40,310 nucleotides of DNA, taken from NCBI GenBank assembly GCA_022614705.1, contig JAKEIB010000179.1, positions 1 through 40,310 on the forward strand, in the 5' to 3' direction. The stretch comes from Planctomycetota bacterium (GTDB lineage: Bacteria > Planctomycetota > Planctomycetia > Pirellulales > Lacipirellulaceae). Below, in pieces: positions 1 to 7,380 of the stretch (the stretch's first letter is position 1; each line of letters begins with the position of its first letter). Below the pieces are notes generated by a model that was not told where the DNA came from, ran no database searches, and worked only from the letters and a program-made list of their open reading frames with translations. The translations under genes and the position numbers were made by a program.

Positions 1-1482
1 ATTGCCGTGCTGACCGTCGTAGTCTACGCGCTCGATCAGCAATTCCAGCACGCGGGCCTGTTCCCGCGGCGCGAGGGAATCCCACAGTTGGTCGAAGTCG
101 GCTAACACCTCGGTGATCGTCCCTTCGTCCACAAGTTGGCCACGGAGTGTGATCAGTTCGTTCTCGATTTCGGTCAGCCGGCGTTCAGCGCTGCGGATAC
201 ATTGTTGGACGTCCGCCAGGCTGGAAACCCTTTCGACATGGTTCGTCATGGCAGCAGCGACCTGCATCTTGGCGTGGTGGTCTCGCAGTTGCTGCTGGAG
301 GGCAGCGCGTTCCTGGCCCAATCGCTCGATGTCTTCTTCCGTCTGCCGACGAACTTGCCGCACGGTTTCGGCGATCACAACCGGGTCGCGACCGATACCC
401 CGGATCTGCTCGACGACGAACCGCTCGATTTCGCCGGCCGGGACGGACGGCGCGACGCACTGCGACCAGCCCCGCTGCTGGGCCGTGCCGCAAACGTAGT
501 AGCGATAGCGGCGATTTCCCTTCGAGGTGTAAGTGTGGGACATCGCACATCCACAAGGACGGCAACGTAGCAGGCCGCGCAAAAGAGCCCCGTGCTTGTT
601 ACGCACGGCCCCGCCGCCGGTGTGGCCATTGCGCTCGAGCAGCGCCTGTGCCTTCCGAAACAATTCATCGGAGACAAGGGGCTCGTGCGCGCCGCGATGC
701 ACTTCATCCTTGTACCTGATCTGGCCAATGTACGTGACGTTCGTGAGCAACGCATATAAGTTGTTCTTCGTGAACAGCCGCCCGCCACGCTGCACGCCTT
801 TCTTCGTGGTCCAATGTTTCGTGGTCCAGCCTCGGGCGCTGAGTTCGGTGGCAGTGGCCAAGAGCGACTGATACTCGAGGTACATCTCAAAGATCTGTCG
901 CACACGCTCGGCCTCAATCTTATGAACGACGAGTTTGGTGTCTTTGACGGTGTAACCAAGTAATGGCATGCCGCCCGACCACTTTCCTTTTCGTCGGGAG
1001 GCGGCAATCTTGTCACGGACACGTTCACTGATGATCTCGCGCTCGAATTGGGCGAACGACAACAGCACATTGAGGACCAGCCGTCCCATCGAAGTAGCCG
1101 TATTGAATTGCTGGGTGACACTCACAAACGAGACCTTGTGCTGCTCGAAAACCTCCATCATCCGGGCAAAATCCGAGAGGCTGCGGCTGAGCCGGTCGAC
1201 CTTGTAGACCACCACGCAATCGACTCGTCCGCTTTCAATGTCGGCCAGCAGCCGCCGCAGCGCCGGCCGGACCATGTTCGCGCCGGTAAACCCGCCGTCG
1301 TCGTAGTGCTCGGGCAGGCACTGCCAGCCTTCGTGCCGCTGGGAGGCGATGAAGGATTCCCCCGACTCACGTTGGGCGTCCAGCGAATTGAATTCCTGTT
1401 CCAGGCCCTCCTCGGTGCTCTTGCGGGTATAGATCGCGCACCGCACCGTCGGATCGCTACTCGGTTGACTGTGGCGCTTCAT
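1..1482 (-). CDS. Large serine recombinase (integrase), C-terminus beyond the window
   Basis: Site-specific DNA integrase/excisionase of the large serine recombinase family. The visible 494 codons have no stop, so the C-terminus lies left of position 1. The N-terminal resolvase domain (about residues 14-160) carries the nucleophile Ser22 in YTRKST, the usual conserved acidic and Arg residues, and the VDRLSR motif. It is followed by a recombinase domain, then a Cys4 zinc ribbon (CRPCGCAM ... YYVCG ... QC) and a long coiled coil (about residues 375-465) typical of phage integrases. The ATG at 1482 has a GGAGGAG Shine-Dalgarno and overlaps the stop of the DUF2924 gene (ATGA), so the two are translationally coupled. 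It is very probably the prophage integrase, and its position implies an att site just left of the window. Confidence 0.95.
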   Translation of the reverse strand, partial: MKRHSQPSSDPTVRCAIYTRKSTEEGLEQEFNSLDAQRESGESFIASQRHEGWQCLPEHYDDGGFTGANMVRPALRRLLADIESGRVDCVVVYKVDRLSRSLSDFARMMEVFEQHKVSFVSVTQQFNTATSMGRLVLNVLLSFAQFEREIISERVRDKIAASRRKGKWSGGMPLLGYTVKDTKLVVHKIEAERVRQIFEMYLEYQSLLATATELSARGWTTKHWTTKKGVQRGGRLFTKNNLYALLTNVTYIGQIRYKDEVHRGAHEPLVSDELFRKAQALLERNGHTGGGAVRNKHGALLRGLLRCRPCGCAMSHTYTSKGNRRYRYYVCGTAQQRGWSQCVAPSVPAGEIERFVVEQIRGIGRDPVVIAETVRQVRRQTEEDIERLGQERAALQQQLRDHHAKMQVAAAMTNHVERVSSLADVQQCIRSAERRLTEIENELITLRGQLVDEGTITEVLADFDQLWDSLAPREQARVLELLIERVDYDGQHGN

Positions 1483-1976
1483 CGCTCTCCTCCCGCGTTT
1501 GGCAAGTTGAAGAACTTGAAGCCGTTCCAGTGGGAACCGGTAATTCGCTTGGCCACGGCGCTGAGCGATTTGTAGATTTCCCCTTCAAATTCGAAGCCGT
1601 CGGCAACCACCTTGACTTGGAGCAATTGGCCCTTGTAATGGCGCGTGATCAGCGTACCAGGGAGCGGGACGCGCGAAACGCCCTTGGCGTGGTAGGCGAC
1701 GACCTTCGTGCGCGCGGGCGCGTCCGGCGACAGCTTGGGGCTGCGTGGCGCGGTGACCCGCAGGTCGGACGTCTGAGCCAGTTCGCTGGCTCGCTGGCGG
1801 GCTTGCTCGGACAGGCCGCCCTGGTCTAGCGATTGCAACCGCCAGACGATCCGCCGAATCAGCCACCGGCGGTTGCGGGCATGCGTCGATTCCCGGAACA
1901 GTTCCGCGTAACGTTCTCGCAGCTGGCCCGCGGTCATCCGCTCCAGCGCGGCGACCTCTTTGGTCACGTTGAGCAT
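1479..1976 (-). CDS. DUF2924 family protein, recombinase-associated
   Basis: A 165-residue protein of the DUF2924 family. The N-terminal half is a helical region (AGQLRERYAELF, then RRWLIRRIVWRLQ). The C-terminal half has the diagnostic LPGTLITRHYKG ... FEFEGEIYKSLSAVA ... ITGSHWNGFKFFNL pattern, which looks like a small beta-rich DNA-binding domain. Members of this family are habitually encoded next to a serine recombinase, as here, where its TGA overlaps the recombinase ATG. The function is not established; an accessory or directionality role in integration is inferred from context. The ATG at 1976 has AAGGAG six bases upstream. A longer frame reaching 2060 lacks such a site and was not used. 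Confidence 0.9.
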   Translation of the reverse strand: MLNVTKEVAALERMTAGQLRERYAELFRESTHARNRRWLIRRIVWRLQSLDQGGLSEQARQRASELAQTSDLRVTAPRSPKLSPDAPARTKVVAYHAKGVSRVPLPGTLITRHYKGQLLQVKVVADGFEFEGEIYKSLSAVAKRITGSHWNGFKFFNLPNAGGER

Positions 1977-2010
1977 TTTTGGCTCCTTGGATGAAGGACT
2001 CTTGAAACCG

Positions 2011-2211
2011 TTAACCCCTGACGACACTGAGCACGGTTTCGTCCACCACATCAAGGCCATCGGATGAAGATTCCGGCGTTATTTTTGGGCCATTATCGGC
2101 CGGCAATGCGATCCTGTGGCGCAGGCGTAAGATGCCCGCCGCCAGGATCGAGGTAATCTTATTCAATCGCTCCTCAGGCTTCATTTCCACAGCGCCATCG
2201 TATTTCATCAT
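2011..2211 (-). CDS. Small conserved-type protein upstream of DUF2924
   Basis: A 66-residue protein of unknown function, or 57 residues if it starts at the second good ATG at 2184 (MKPEERLNKITSIL). The core is one amphipathic helix (LNKITSILAAGILRLRHRI) followed by a polar tail. I chose the ATG at 2211 because it overlaps the TGA of the upstream metallopeptidase frame (ATGA), matching the coupling used throughout this operon. The initiation signal at either start is weak. Similar short proteins beginning KPEERLNKI sit beside DUF2924-recombinase pairs, so a role with the integrase is likely but only inferred. Confidence 0.6.
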   Translation of the reverse strand: MMKYDGAVEMKPEERLNKITSILAAGILRLRHRIALPADNGPKITPESSSDGLDVVDETVLSVVRG

Positions 2212-2483
2212 GGAAGCGTCGCCTTTCGATCTCGGTAGCCGAGCCGCCAGAGTGCGCGAGCTGCATCGAGCGCGAAGCGCTCCGCGAATGTCTCGTCAAT
2301 GTGCCAGCCTGCGGCGTGAACAAGCTCGTGAATAAGAACCTCGAGCCGTTCTTCGCCATGAAGGGCAGAAGAAATGCGAATCTCTTTTCCACGCTAGGTC
2401 GGCGGGTCACAGTCGCCACGGTTTGCCATGTTTGGCGCGAATCGCAGGCGCCAGACCTTGCCGAGAATCTTCAGGCGCTTCAT
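2208..2483 (-). pseudogene. Small HExxH zinc metallopeptidase-like gene, broken by in-frame TAG
   Basis: A 92-codon frame encodes a compact protein. Its N-terminal part (MKRLKILGKVWRLRFAP ... GDCDPP) is continuous in frame with GKEIRIS ... EVLIHELVHAAGWHIDE ... ARALWRLGYR. HELVH is a zinc HExxH motif, and the whole resembles the short SprT/ImmA-like phage metallopeptidases. Codon 30 (2394-2396) is TAG, between the two halves, so ordinary translation would give only 29 residues. No ATG, GTG or TTG lies between the TAG and the HELVH motif, so the catalytic half cannot restart easily. The start is one base after the DUF1937 stop. TAG ends other genes here (for example at 7003 and after the primase), so readthrough is less likely than a nonsense mutation. 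Confidence 0.75.
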
Positions 2484-2484
2484 G

Positions 2485-2889
2485 TCATGCCGCTCGCTGT
2501 CCCGTTGGCAACCGGCGCTGCAATAACTCGTCGAGAGTCGGAAGTTCGCGATCTTCCGCACCGAGCTCGGTCGGCGCAACGTAAACGACCGGAATGCCCA
2601 TCTCGCGGGCAAGTTCGATCTCCGCCTGCACGCCGACGCTTTCACGCCAACCGGCGAGAGTAAGCACCGCGAGGACATCGCAGCGCGACAGGTACTCGCG
2701 GTCCACCTGCGACCAAAACTCCCAGCTCGTGGGCATGCCGAAGCGAGCAATGGGGTGGCTATGGGCAATGGGCGAGAAAACAGTGACTCCCGCACGCAAC
2801 AGGGCTGCTGCGGCGCGGCACGCCTCGTGGAAACGCCACTGGCGGACATTGGCGTCTTGATGTGTATAAGGACTCGCCAAATAAATCAT
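2485..2889 (-). CDS. DUF1937 protein, nucleoside deoxyribosyltransferase-like fold
   Basis: A 134-residue DUF1937 protein. It shows the landmarks of the nucleoside 2-deoxyribosyltransferase-like Rossmann fold: MIYLASPY at the start, a TVFSPIAHSHP segment near residue 40, the CDVLAVLTLAGWRES strand-loop near residue 75, and GVQAEIELAREMGIPV with the Glu expected at the active-site position. Family members are thought to act on nucleotides or their derivatives, but no reaction is assigned to DUF1937 itself. The ATG at 2889 overlaps the TGA of the upstream dATP/dGTP diphosphohydrolase-like gene, so two putative nucleotide-pool enzymes are translationally coupled. The identification is firm at family level and the function is open. 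Confidence 0.85.
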   Translation of the reverse strand: MIYLASPYTHQDANVRQWRFHEACRAAAALLRAGVTVFSPIAHSHPIARFGMPTSWEFWSQVDREYLSRCDVLAVLTLAGWRESVGVQAEIELAREMGIPVVYVAPTELGAEDRELPTLDELLQRRLPTGQRAA

Positions 2890-3317
2890 TGTTGATCCTC
2901 CGCAGTTGCCGTTAGTTGTTCGATCAATTCAGCGCCGGCTCCGGCTATGGGGCGGTCATCCACCAAGTGCCCAGTCGCCAGCGCATCGAGAAGAATGCCA
3001 AGACATGCCCGCGCATGGGCTAAATGCGAAACGCCGCTCTCCACGTCGTCGTCTTGGCCGTCAAACCATTGCACCAAGTGCCGGCGCGCGGCCGCCACAT
3101 ACACCGAGGCCTTGACGTTGGTGCTGCGCCAATTGAATGCGCCATACTTTTTGGCACCGAGCCCCATGACGGTGCTCTCTAGGATTTCGGCGGCCGGCGG
3201 GATCAGGTGTAGCGGCGGTTTGCGCACCCCGATTCGATCCTTCGGGTTTTCACCATCACCACCGGCCTGCGTTGCGGCACTCGCCGGAAATCGGATCGTC
3301 ACTGGTTCATCGCACAT
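2886..3317 (-). CDS. dATP/dGTP diphosphohydrolase-like protein (DUF5664/MazZ type)
   Basis: A 143-residue protein of the phage dATP/dGTP diphosphohydrolase (DUF5664) type, an all-alpha NTP pyrophosphohydrolase. Recognisable parts are KDRIGVRKPPLHLIPP near residue 40, MGLGAKKYGAFNWR, the helix AARRHLVQWFDGQDDD with its acidic metal-binding cluster, and the SHLAHARACLGILLDAL helix. MazZ members hydrolyse dATP and dGTP to monophosphates, and some serve phages that replace adenine with 2-aminoadenine. No PurZ or DatZ gene is visible here, so that role is not supported. The ATG at 3317 follows GGGGAAGG and overlaps the TGA of the upstream small gene (TGATG). An upstream in-frame extension to 3365 overlaps that gene and was rejected. 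Confidence 0.85.
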   Translation of the reverse strand: MCDEPVTIRFPASAATQAGGDGENPKDRIGVRKPPLHLIPPAAEILESTVMGLGAKKYGAFNWRSTNVKASVYVAAARRHLVQWFDGQDDDVESGVSHLAHARACLGILLDALATGHLVDDRPIAGAGAELIEQLTATAEDQQ

Positions 3318-3493
3318 CAGCCTTCCCCTGGATTGCAGCGGCACGACAGCAGGTGATTGCCGCAATCATGGCATTCGCGTGTGAGGTCGGACGAAGAAAC
3401 AGCATTGGTACGGGTGGCACGCTCCGATTCGTCGGCGCATTGGATGATCGATGCGCGTCGGCGCATTCGTGCCGTCTCTTCATTGACTTCCAT
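3317..3493 (-). CDS. 58-residue Cys-motif (zinc-type) protein
   Basis: A short gene fitting exactly between two real genes. It encodes 58 residues with a C-terminal cluster CHDCGNH-x4-CRC that could bind one zinc ion. The ATG at 3493 has GAGGAG nine bases upstream, inside the end of the metallophosphoesterase gene. Its TGA overlaps the ATG of the diphosphohydrolase-like gene (TGATG). Spacing, ribosome site and the coupled ends make it convincing despite its size. I do not recognise the family. It is a candidate small DNA- or protein-binding early protein. Confidence 0.65.
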   Translation of the reverse strand: MEVNEETARMRRRASIIQCADESERATRTNAVSSSDLTRECHDCGNHLLSCRCNPGEG

Positions 3494-3506
3494 GCGCAGG
3501 TTCTCC

Positions 3507-4187
3507 TCATCGAGACTTCAACAACCAAGGTTCAAAGAACGCCCGGCGACCGTTGATGACAACGCCGCAGCCCAAGATAGGCTTGGCGACGATGCGGCGG
3601 CCGTATTCGAATTGCAAGCGGCTTGCATCGATGCCGCAGCCGACCGACAGACCAAAGACGCGGAACTCCGGGTTCGCCCACCACTTCACGCCCGCCTGGC
3701 CGTGGAAGTGACCGATCGTCGTCGAGCGAAAATGGTCTTTCGCCTGCGCCAGCGCCGCGTCATTGCCGGCTCGCCCGCTGTCCCCGTGCGAATACAATAC
3801 GCCGTCGATGCAAACCTTTGAGAATCGAGGATGGACGACCCAGTCGAGTTCCCACAACTCTGCGTAATCGCGCAGGACCTGCTGCGGCAAGCCGACCGAT
3901 AACGCCTGCCGATCGGTTAGCGCGTCGTGGTTGCCGATGAGCCAGTCAGCTTTCGGAAATGCACGAGCCAGTGAAGCGACCTGTCGCTTGGCGTTTTCAA
4001 ATTCTCGGCTGGCATTGCACAGCGCCGGACTCTTTTCATGAAAACTAATGGACGCCCAGTCAACCAAATCGCCGATATGCACGACCCGGTTTATGTCGTA
4101 GTCGTCCGCGACCCGTTTCAGGAAGTCGACGTACCCCTGGCGCATGCCGGGACAGTGCGTATCGCCGATGACAAGTACACGGGCCAT
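3507..4187 (-). CDS. Calcineurin-like metallophosphoesterase
   Basis: A 226-residue metallophosphoesterase of the calcineurin-like superfamily, with all the metal-ligand blocks in order: GDTH (8-11), GDLVDW (39-44), GNHD (85-88), YSHGD (132-136) and GHFHG (159-163). These bind two divalent metals and hydrolyse phosphodiesters or phosphomonoesters; phage members are proposed to act on nucleic acids or nucleotides. Substrate specificity cannot be read from the sequence. The ATG at 4187 has AAGGAG seven bases upstream. That site lies directly after the stop (4198-4200) of the small Cys gene that the IS element has split, so the IS now separates this gene and everything downstream from the early promoter. 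Confidence 0.92.
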   Translation of the reverse strand: MARVLVIGDTHCPGMRQGYVDFLKRVADDYDINRVVHIGDLVDWASISFHEKSPALCNASREFENAKRQVASLARAFPKADWLIGNHDALTDRQALSVGLPQQVLRDYAELWELDWVVHPRFSKVCIDGVLYSHGDSGRAGNDAALAQAKDHFRSTTIGHFHGQAGVKWWANPEFRVFGLSVGCGIDASRLQFEYGRRIVAKPILGCGVVINGRRAFFEPWLLKSR

Positions 4188-4280
4188 CTATGCTCCTTCA
4201 ATTGGCCGATACGGGTGAGGGATATACGGGCGGCATGACGTGACTCATAAACTCGCCGCAACAATCGCTCGCGATGGTTA

Positions 4281-5135
4281 GAGCCTGTTATTGACTTAAA
4301 TTGAGTCGTGACTGTACGTTGCGACCATGAGCACGACAAGGAAGTCGTATCCCAGCGACGTGACGGATGAGGAGTGGGAGTTTTTGTTGCCGTATCTGAC
4401 GTTGATGCGTGAGGACGCGCCGCAGCGGGATTATAGGCTGCGTGATTTGTTCGACGCGATGCGTTACGTGGTGAAAACCGGCTGTCAGTGGCGATATTTG
4501 CCGCATGATTTTCCTCCCTGGTCGGCCGTTTATCAGCAAGCCAGACGTTGGCTCGCCGCACGCGTCTTTGAAGATGCGGCGCACGATCTCCGCGAGATGA
4601 TTCGCTTGGCGGTCGAACGCGGCCCTCATCCGACGGCGGTTATCATGGATGGCCGTACGCTGCAGTCGACGCCTGAGAGCGGCGGCCGCGCGGGCTTCGA
4701 TGGACACAAAAAGAAACAAGGCTCCAAGGTGCATGTCGCGGTTGACACGCTGGGGCACTTGCTGACGCTCGTTGCTACACCGGCCAACGAACAAGAGCGA
4801 GCACAGGTCGCCACGTTGGCTCATAATGTGCAGGAAGTATGCGGCCAAAGCGTTCAGATCGCATTTGTGGATCAAGGCTACACCGGCGAGGACGCGGCAG
4901 AGGCGGCAAAACAACGCGGAATTCGACTGGAAGTGGTCAAGCATTCCGAGGCCAAGCGTGGTTTTGTGTTGCTGCCGCGGCGCTGGGTCGTCGAGCGCAC
5001 CTTCGGCTGGCTCGGGCGCTTTCGCCGCTTGGCTCGCGACTACGAACGCTTGGCCAAAACTCTCGAAGGCTGGCACTGGGTCGCGGCTCTCACACTGTTC
5101 CTCCAAAACTATCCCTAAAAGTGCATAACAGGCTC
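4281..5135 (+). mobile_element. IS5-family insertion sequence, complete, 855 bp
   Basis: A complete insertion sequence with terminal inverted repeats. The left end (from 4281) and the reverse complement of the right end (to 5135) share their first 11 bases, GAGCCTGTTAT, and 16 of the first 20. It is flanked by a TA on each side (4279-4280 and 5136-5137), consistent with the 2-bp TA target duplication of the IS427 group of the IS5 family. It carries one intact transposase gene on the plus strand, against the direction of the early operon. It lies inside a small Cys-rich gene. The intact transposase and near-perfect ends suggest recent insertion. Confidence 0.92.
4327..5118 (+). CDS. IS5-family DDE transposase
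   Basis: A full-length 263-residue transposase in one frame. The N-terminal DUF4096-like domain reads DVTDEEWEFLLPYL near residue 11 and TGCQWRYLPHDFPPW near residue 51. The catalytic DDE residues are visible: Asp108 (VIMDGRTLQS), Asp182 (FVDQGYTGED) and Glu223 (VVERTFGWLGRFRRLARDYE, the classic Y-1 signature of IS5/IS4 relatives). No frameshift is needed, unlike many IS427-group elements that use two frames. The ATG at 4327 begins MSTTRKSYPSDV and lies 46 bases inside the left end. It is probably active and is not phage-encoded in origin. Confidence 0.95.
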   Translation: MSTTRKSYPSDVTDEEWEFLLPYLTLMREDAPQRDYRLRDLFDAMRYVVKTGCQWRYLPHDFPPWSAVYQQARRWLAARVFEDAAHDLREMIRLAVERGPHPTAVIMDGRTLQSTPESGGRAGFDGHKKKQGSKVHVAVDTLGHLLTLVATPANEQERAQVATLAHNVQEVCGQSVQIAFVDQGYTGEDAAEAAKQRGIRLEVVKHSEAKRGFVLLPRRWVVERTFGWLGRFRRLARDYERLAKTLEGWHWVAALTLFLQNYP

Positions 5136-5305
5136 TAGCGGCCAGTCGTGGAGGACGACGAGTCGCGGAGGTGTTCCCTCCGCCGCTTCGATGTCGGAGG
5201 GCTCCGGCGGATAACGTCGACAGCGACCGACATCGCTTTGAGCATGTGTGCGTCGCCAATGGCGACAACGAGAACACGTTTGTTGCATTCTTCTGCTTCC
5301 GGGAT

Positions 5306-7000
5306 TCAGAAGGGGATGGCGTCGGCCGTTTCCTCGTAGCATTCCGATACTTCGGCCGGCACTGGTTCCGGCATCGGGCCGAGCTCGTAATCGACGATCC
5401 GCTCGTAGGGTTCGCCGGCGACGGACCGCACGGTGATCGAATACGTGGGAGCGAGAGCTCCGCTCTGCGCAAGTTCGACAGCACGTTCAGCCGTGCCGGG
5501 AACGGGGTCAGGTGATCGTCGTATCCACCATGCGATCGCCTTTTGTCGCGCAAAACCGGTGTGCTCGACGCAGATCCATTCCGACTTGTATTCGTGCCAG
5601 CCGACCTTGTAGTCGACGCGCATCGTCTGGGGGTCGCCTTCGCGCGCATCGCGCTTCGTGTGGATGGTGTAGTAAGTGTCGATGACTCGATGCTCGGTCA
5701 GTGAAACCTCACCGGAGAGCACGCCAGCCTCGCTCGCTCTCGACTCGTGAGTTGGCCGCTCGGGCGGCGGAAAGGCATACCCGCAATCAGGGCAGTGGGC
5801 ATATCCGGCGGCGATCACCGAATGGCACTGAGGGCATTCTTTGGCCGGCGCTTGCCCGCTGCCATTTGCATCACGGATTCCGGGCTGCACTTGGTCGACC
5901 GGACCATGTCTCAACAGATTGCCGCCGAAGTCGAGCACCAAGCAGTTCTGCTTGCCGGGGTGCAATCGAAATCCGCGCCCAACCATCTGGTAATAGAGGC
6001 CCGGCGACATCGTGGGACGCAACAGCGCGACGCAGTCGATGTTCGGCGCGTCGAAGCCGGTGGTCAGCACATTAACGTTGCAGAGGTACTTGAGCGGCGG
6101 GCGCTCAAATAGCCGCTTGGCCTCGTCGCCGCGAAAACGCGCCAAGAGGTCATCGCGCTCTGAAGCAGGCGTATCCCCACAAACGAAACCACACTCTTGG
6201 CCGTATTTTTCCTGAAGCACGCGGGCCACATGGCGGCCATGTTTGACGCCACTAGCAAAGATCAAGCAGGCCTGGCGGTCCTGCGCGTACTGAATGATCT
6301 CTGCGCATGCCGACTCGACTAGGTTGTCGACATCCATCAGGCTTTCGACCTCGTCGGCGATGAACTCGCCGCCGCGAACGTGCAGGCCAGTCGTATCGGC
6401 CTTCGTCGCACTGGCCTTACTCACCAGCGGACAGAGGTAGCCGTCGCGTATCAATTCCTTGATTCCAATCGCATAGCTGACCGCATTTAGAAAATGGTCG
6501 GATGAGCAGATCGAACCCGAATCGAGGCGGAACGGCGTCGCGGTGAGTCCAATCACGCGAAGGTGTGGATTGATCGCCTTGGCGTCGGCCAGGAACTGGC
6601 GATACATCCCGTCGCCGTCGGCGGGGATAAGATGCGCCTCGTCCACGACGATCAAGTCAAAGGCGTCTAGTTCCTGCGCCCGTTTGTAGATGGACTGAAT
6701 GCCCGCGACGATGACACGCTGGGACGTATCGCGGCGATTCAAACCGGCCGAGTAGATTCCGACCGGCAGCTCGTGACACACCTGCCTCAGCTTGTCGACC
6801 GCTTGCTCGAGCAATTCCCTAACGTGGCTGACCACGAGCACGCGGCCATTCCAGCGCACTACTGCATCCCGGCAGATCGTCGCCAGGATCGGCGTCTTGC
6901 CGCCAGCGGTTGGAATCACGACGACGGGATTGTCGTCGCGCAAGCGCAGGTGCCGGTAAACGGCGGCAACGGCCTCTTGTTGGTACGGACGAAGTCGCAT
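5306..7000 (-). CDS. DEAD/DEAH-box helicase with C-terminal zinc ribbon
   Basis: A 564-residue superfamily 2 helicase. Visible motifs are the Walker A variant PTAGGKT (30-36), the Walker B/DEAH box VVDEAH (118-123), TATP (153-156), a second RecA-like domain with LTTGFDAPN near 312, and motif VI QMVGRGFR (338-345). A Cys4 zinc ribbon follows (C389, C392, C403, C406), then a roughly 150-residue C-terminal region found in phage helicases of this type. It should unwind or remodel nucleic acid with ATP during phage replication or recombination. It starts two bases after the stop of the small endonuclease gene. Being promoter-proximal to the IS, it is still connected to the lexA-side promoter. Confidence 0.93.
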   Translation of the reverse strand: MRLRPYQQEAVAAVYRHLRLRDDNPVVVIPTAGGKTPILATICRDAVVRWNGRVLVVSHVRELLEQAVDKLRQVCHELPVGIYSAGLNRRDTSQRVIVAGIQSIYKRAQELDAFDLIVVDEAHLIPADGDGMYRQFLADAKAINPHLRVIGLTATPFRLDSGSICSSDHFLNAVSYAIGIKELIRDGYLCPLVSKASATKADTTGLHVRGGEFIADEVESLMDVDNLVESACAEIIQYAQDRQACLIFASGVKHGRHVARVLQEKYGQECGFVCGDTPASERDDLLARFRGDEAKRLFERPPLKYLCNVNVLTTGFDAPNIDCVALLRPTMSPGLYYQMVGRGFRLHPGKQNCLVLDFGGNLLRHGPVDQVQPGIRDANGSGQAPAKECPQCHSVIAAGYAHCPDCGYAFPPPERPTHESRASEAGVLSGEVSLTEHRVIDTYYTIHTKRDAREGDPQTMRVDYKVGWHEYKSEWICVEHTGFARQKAIAWWIRRSPDPVPGTAERAVELAQSGALAPTYSITVRSVAGEPYERIVDYELGPMPEPVPAEVSECYEETADAIPF

Positions 7001-7002
7001 GC

Positions 7003-7344
7003 CTAATGGTTTTGAGCCAGGGTCAGGTAAAGTTGCACTGCTAGTTGCGGTAGGTCGTCGAGTCGGACAATGGCAACCCAGGGCTGCCGGTTCTGCTTAT
7101 GGAGCACGACCGGTATGTTCTCGCCGGCGTCCGCAATGGCTTGGTTCAGTGCGTCGTAAAGACGGATGGTTTCGGCACGCTTAACCTCGAAATGCACGCG
7201 TGCGATCGCCGTGCGGATGTCGGGCGAATTATCACCACCGGCGAACTGGCAGCCGCGGCTCGCTTCCGTGCGAAACAGTCTTCCGACTTCCGCGGCCGCC
7301 TCGCGCTCGCCACGCTTCCCTTTGTTGCGCGACCTCAAGCCCAT
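7003..7344 (-). CDS. Putative PD-(D/E)XK endonuclease, Holliday-junction-resolvase-like
   Basis: A 113-residue protein with the pattern of small phage PD-(D/E)XK nucleases. It has a basic N-terminus (RNKGKRGEREAA), then GDNSPDIR (catalytic Asp) and HFEVKR (Glu-x-Lys), followed by an alternating helix-strand core (PVVLHKQNRQPWVAIVRLDDL). Family members have been described as resolvase-like or VRR-NUC-like and cut branched or recombination intermediates. Its TAG stop is two bases before the helicase ATG. Its place between helicase and DUF669/ATPase fits a resolving nuclease in the recombination-replication module. The exact substrate is inferred. Confidence 0.75.
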   Translation of the reverse strand: MGLRSRNKGKRGEREAAAEVGRLFRTEASRGCQFAGGDNSPDIRTAIARVHFEVKRAETIRLYDALNQAIADAGENIPVVLHKQNRQPWVAIVRLDDLPQLAVQLYLTLAQNH

Positions 7345-7380
7345 CGCCTCATCCCGAAAGGAGCCATTGCTCTCTGCTTG

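Larger units (their letters stand above)
4198..5288 (-). pseudogene. Small Cys-rich early gene split by the IS insertion
   Basis: The 5' part (5288 down to 5136) encodes a protein opening MQQTCSRCRHW with a later GRCRRYPP. The 3' part (4280 down to 4198) encodes TIASDCCGEF and ends in TGA. Removing the IS (4281-5135) and one TA copy joins them in frame into a 77-residue protein with a four- to six-Cys zinc-type arrangement and no stop. The original TGA sits immediately before the AAGGAG of the metallophosphoesterase gene, as expected in this tightly packed operon. The ATG at 5288 lies 17 bases after the helicase stop, with GGAAG upstream. The function is unknown; the CxxC ... C ... CGEF pattern recurs in small phage proteins. 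The intact gene would have been a normal operon member. Confidence 0.85.

Noticed and set aside
375..1121. A 248-codon minus-strand frame and plus-strand frames in the first 1.6 kb
   Set aside because: The serine recombinase is open through this whole stretch in another minus-strand frame with catalytic and zinc-ribbon motifs. These are shadows.
2174..2419. An 81-codon minus-strand frame over the metallopeptidase region
   Set aside because: The neighbouring frame carries the HELVH motif and lines up with the N-terminal half. This one shows no pattern.
2886..3317. Evidence for a 2-aminoadenine (Z) genome
   Set aside because: Only a MazZ-type protein is present. PurZ, DatZ or a matching polymerase are not visible in the window, so the claim cannot be made.
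4288..5649. A 453-codon minus-strand frame across the IS and the end of the helicase gene
   Set aside because: It is antisense to an intact IS5-family transposase with all DDE residues and runs out of frame over the helicase and split Cys gene. Low-complexity shadow.
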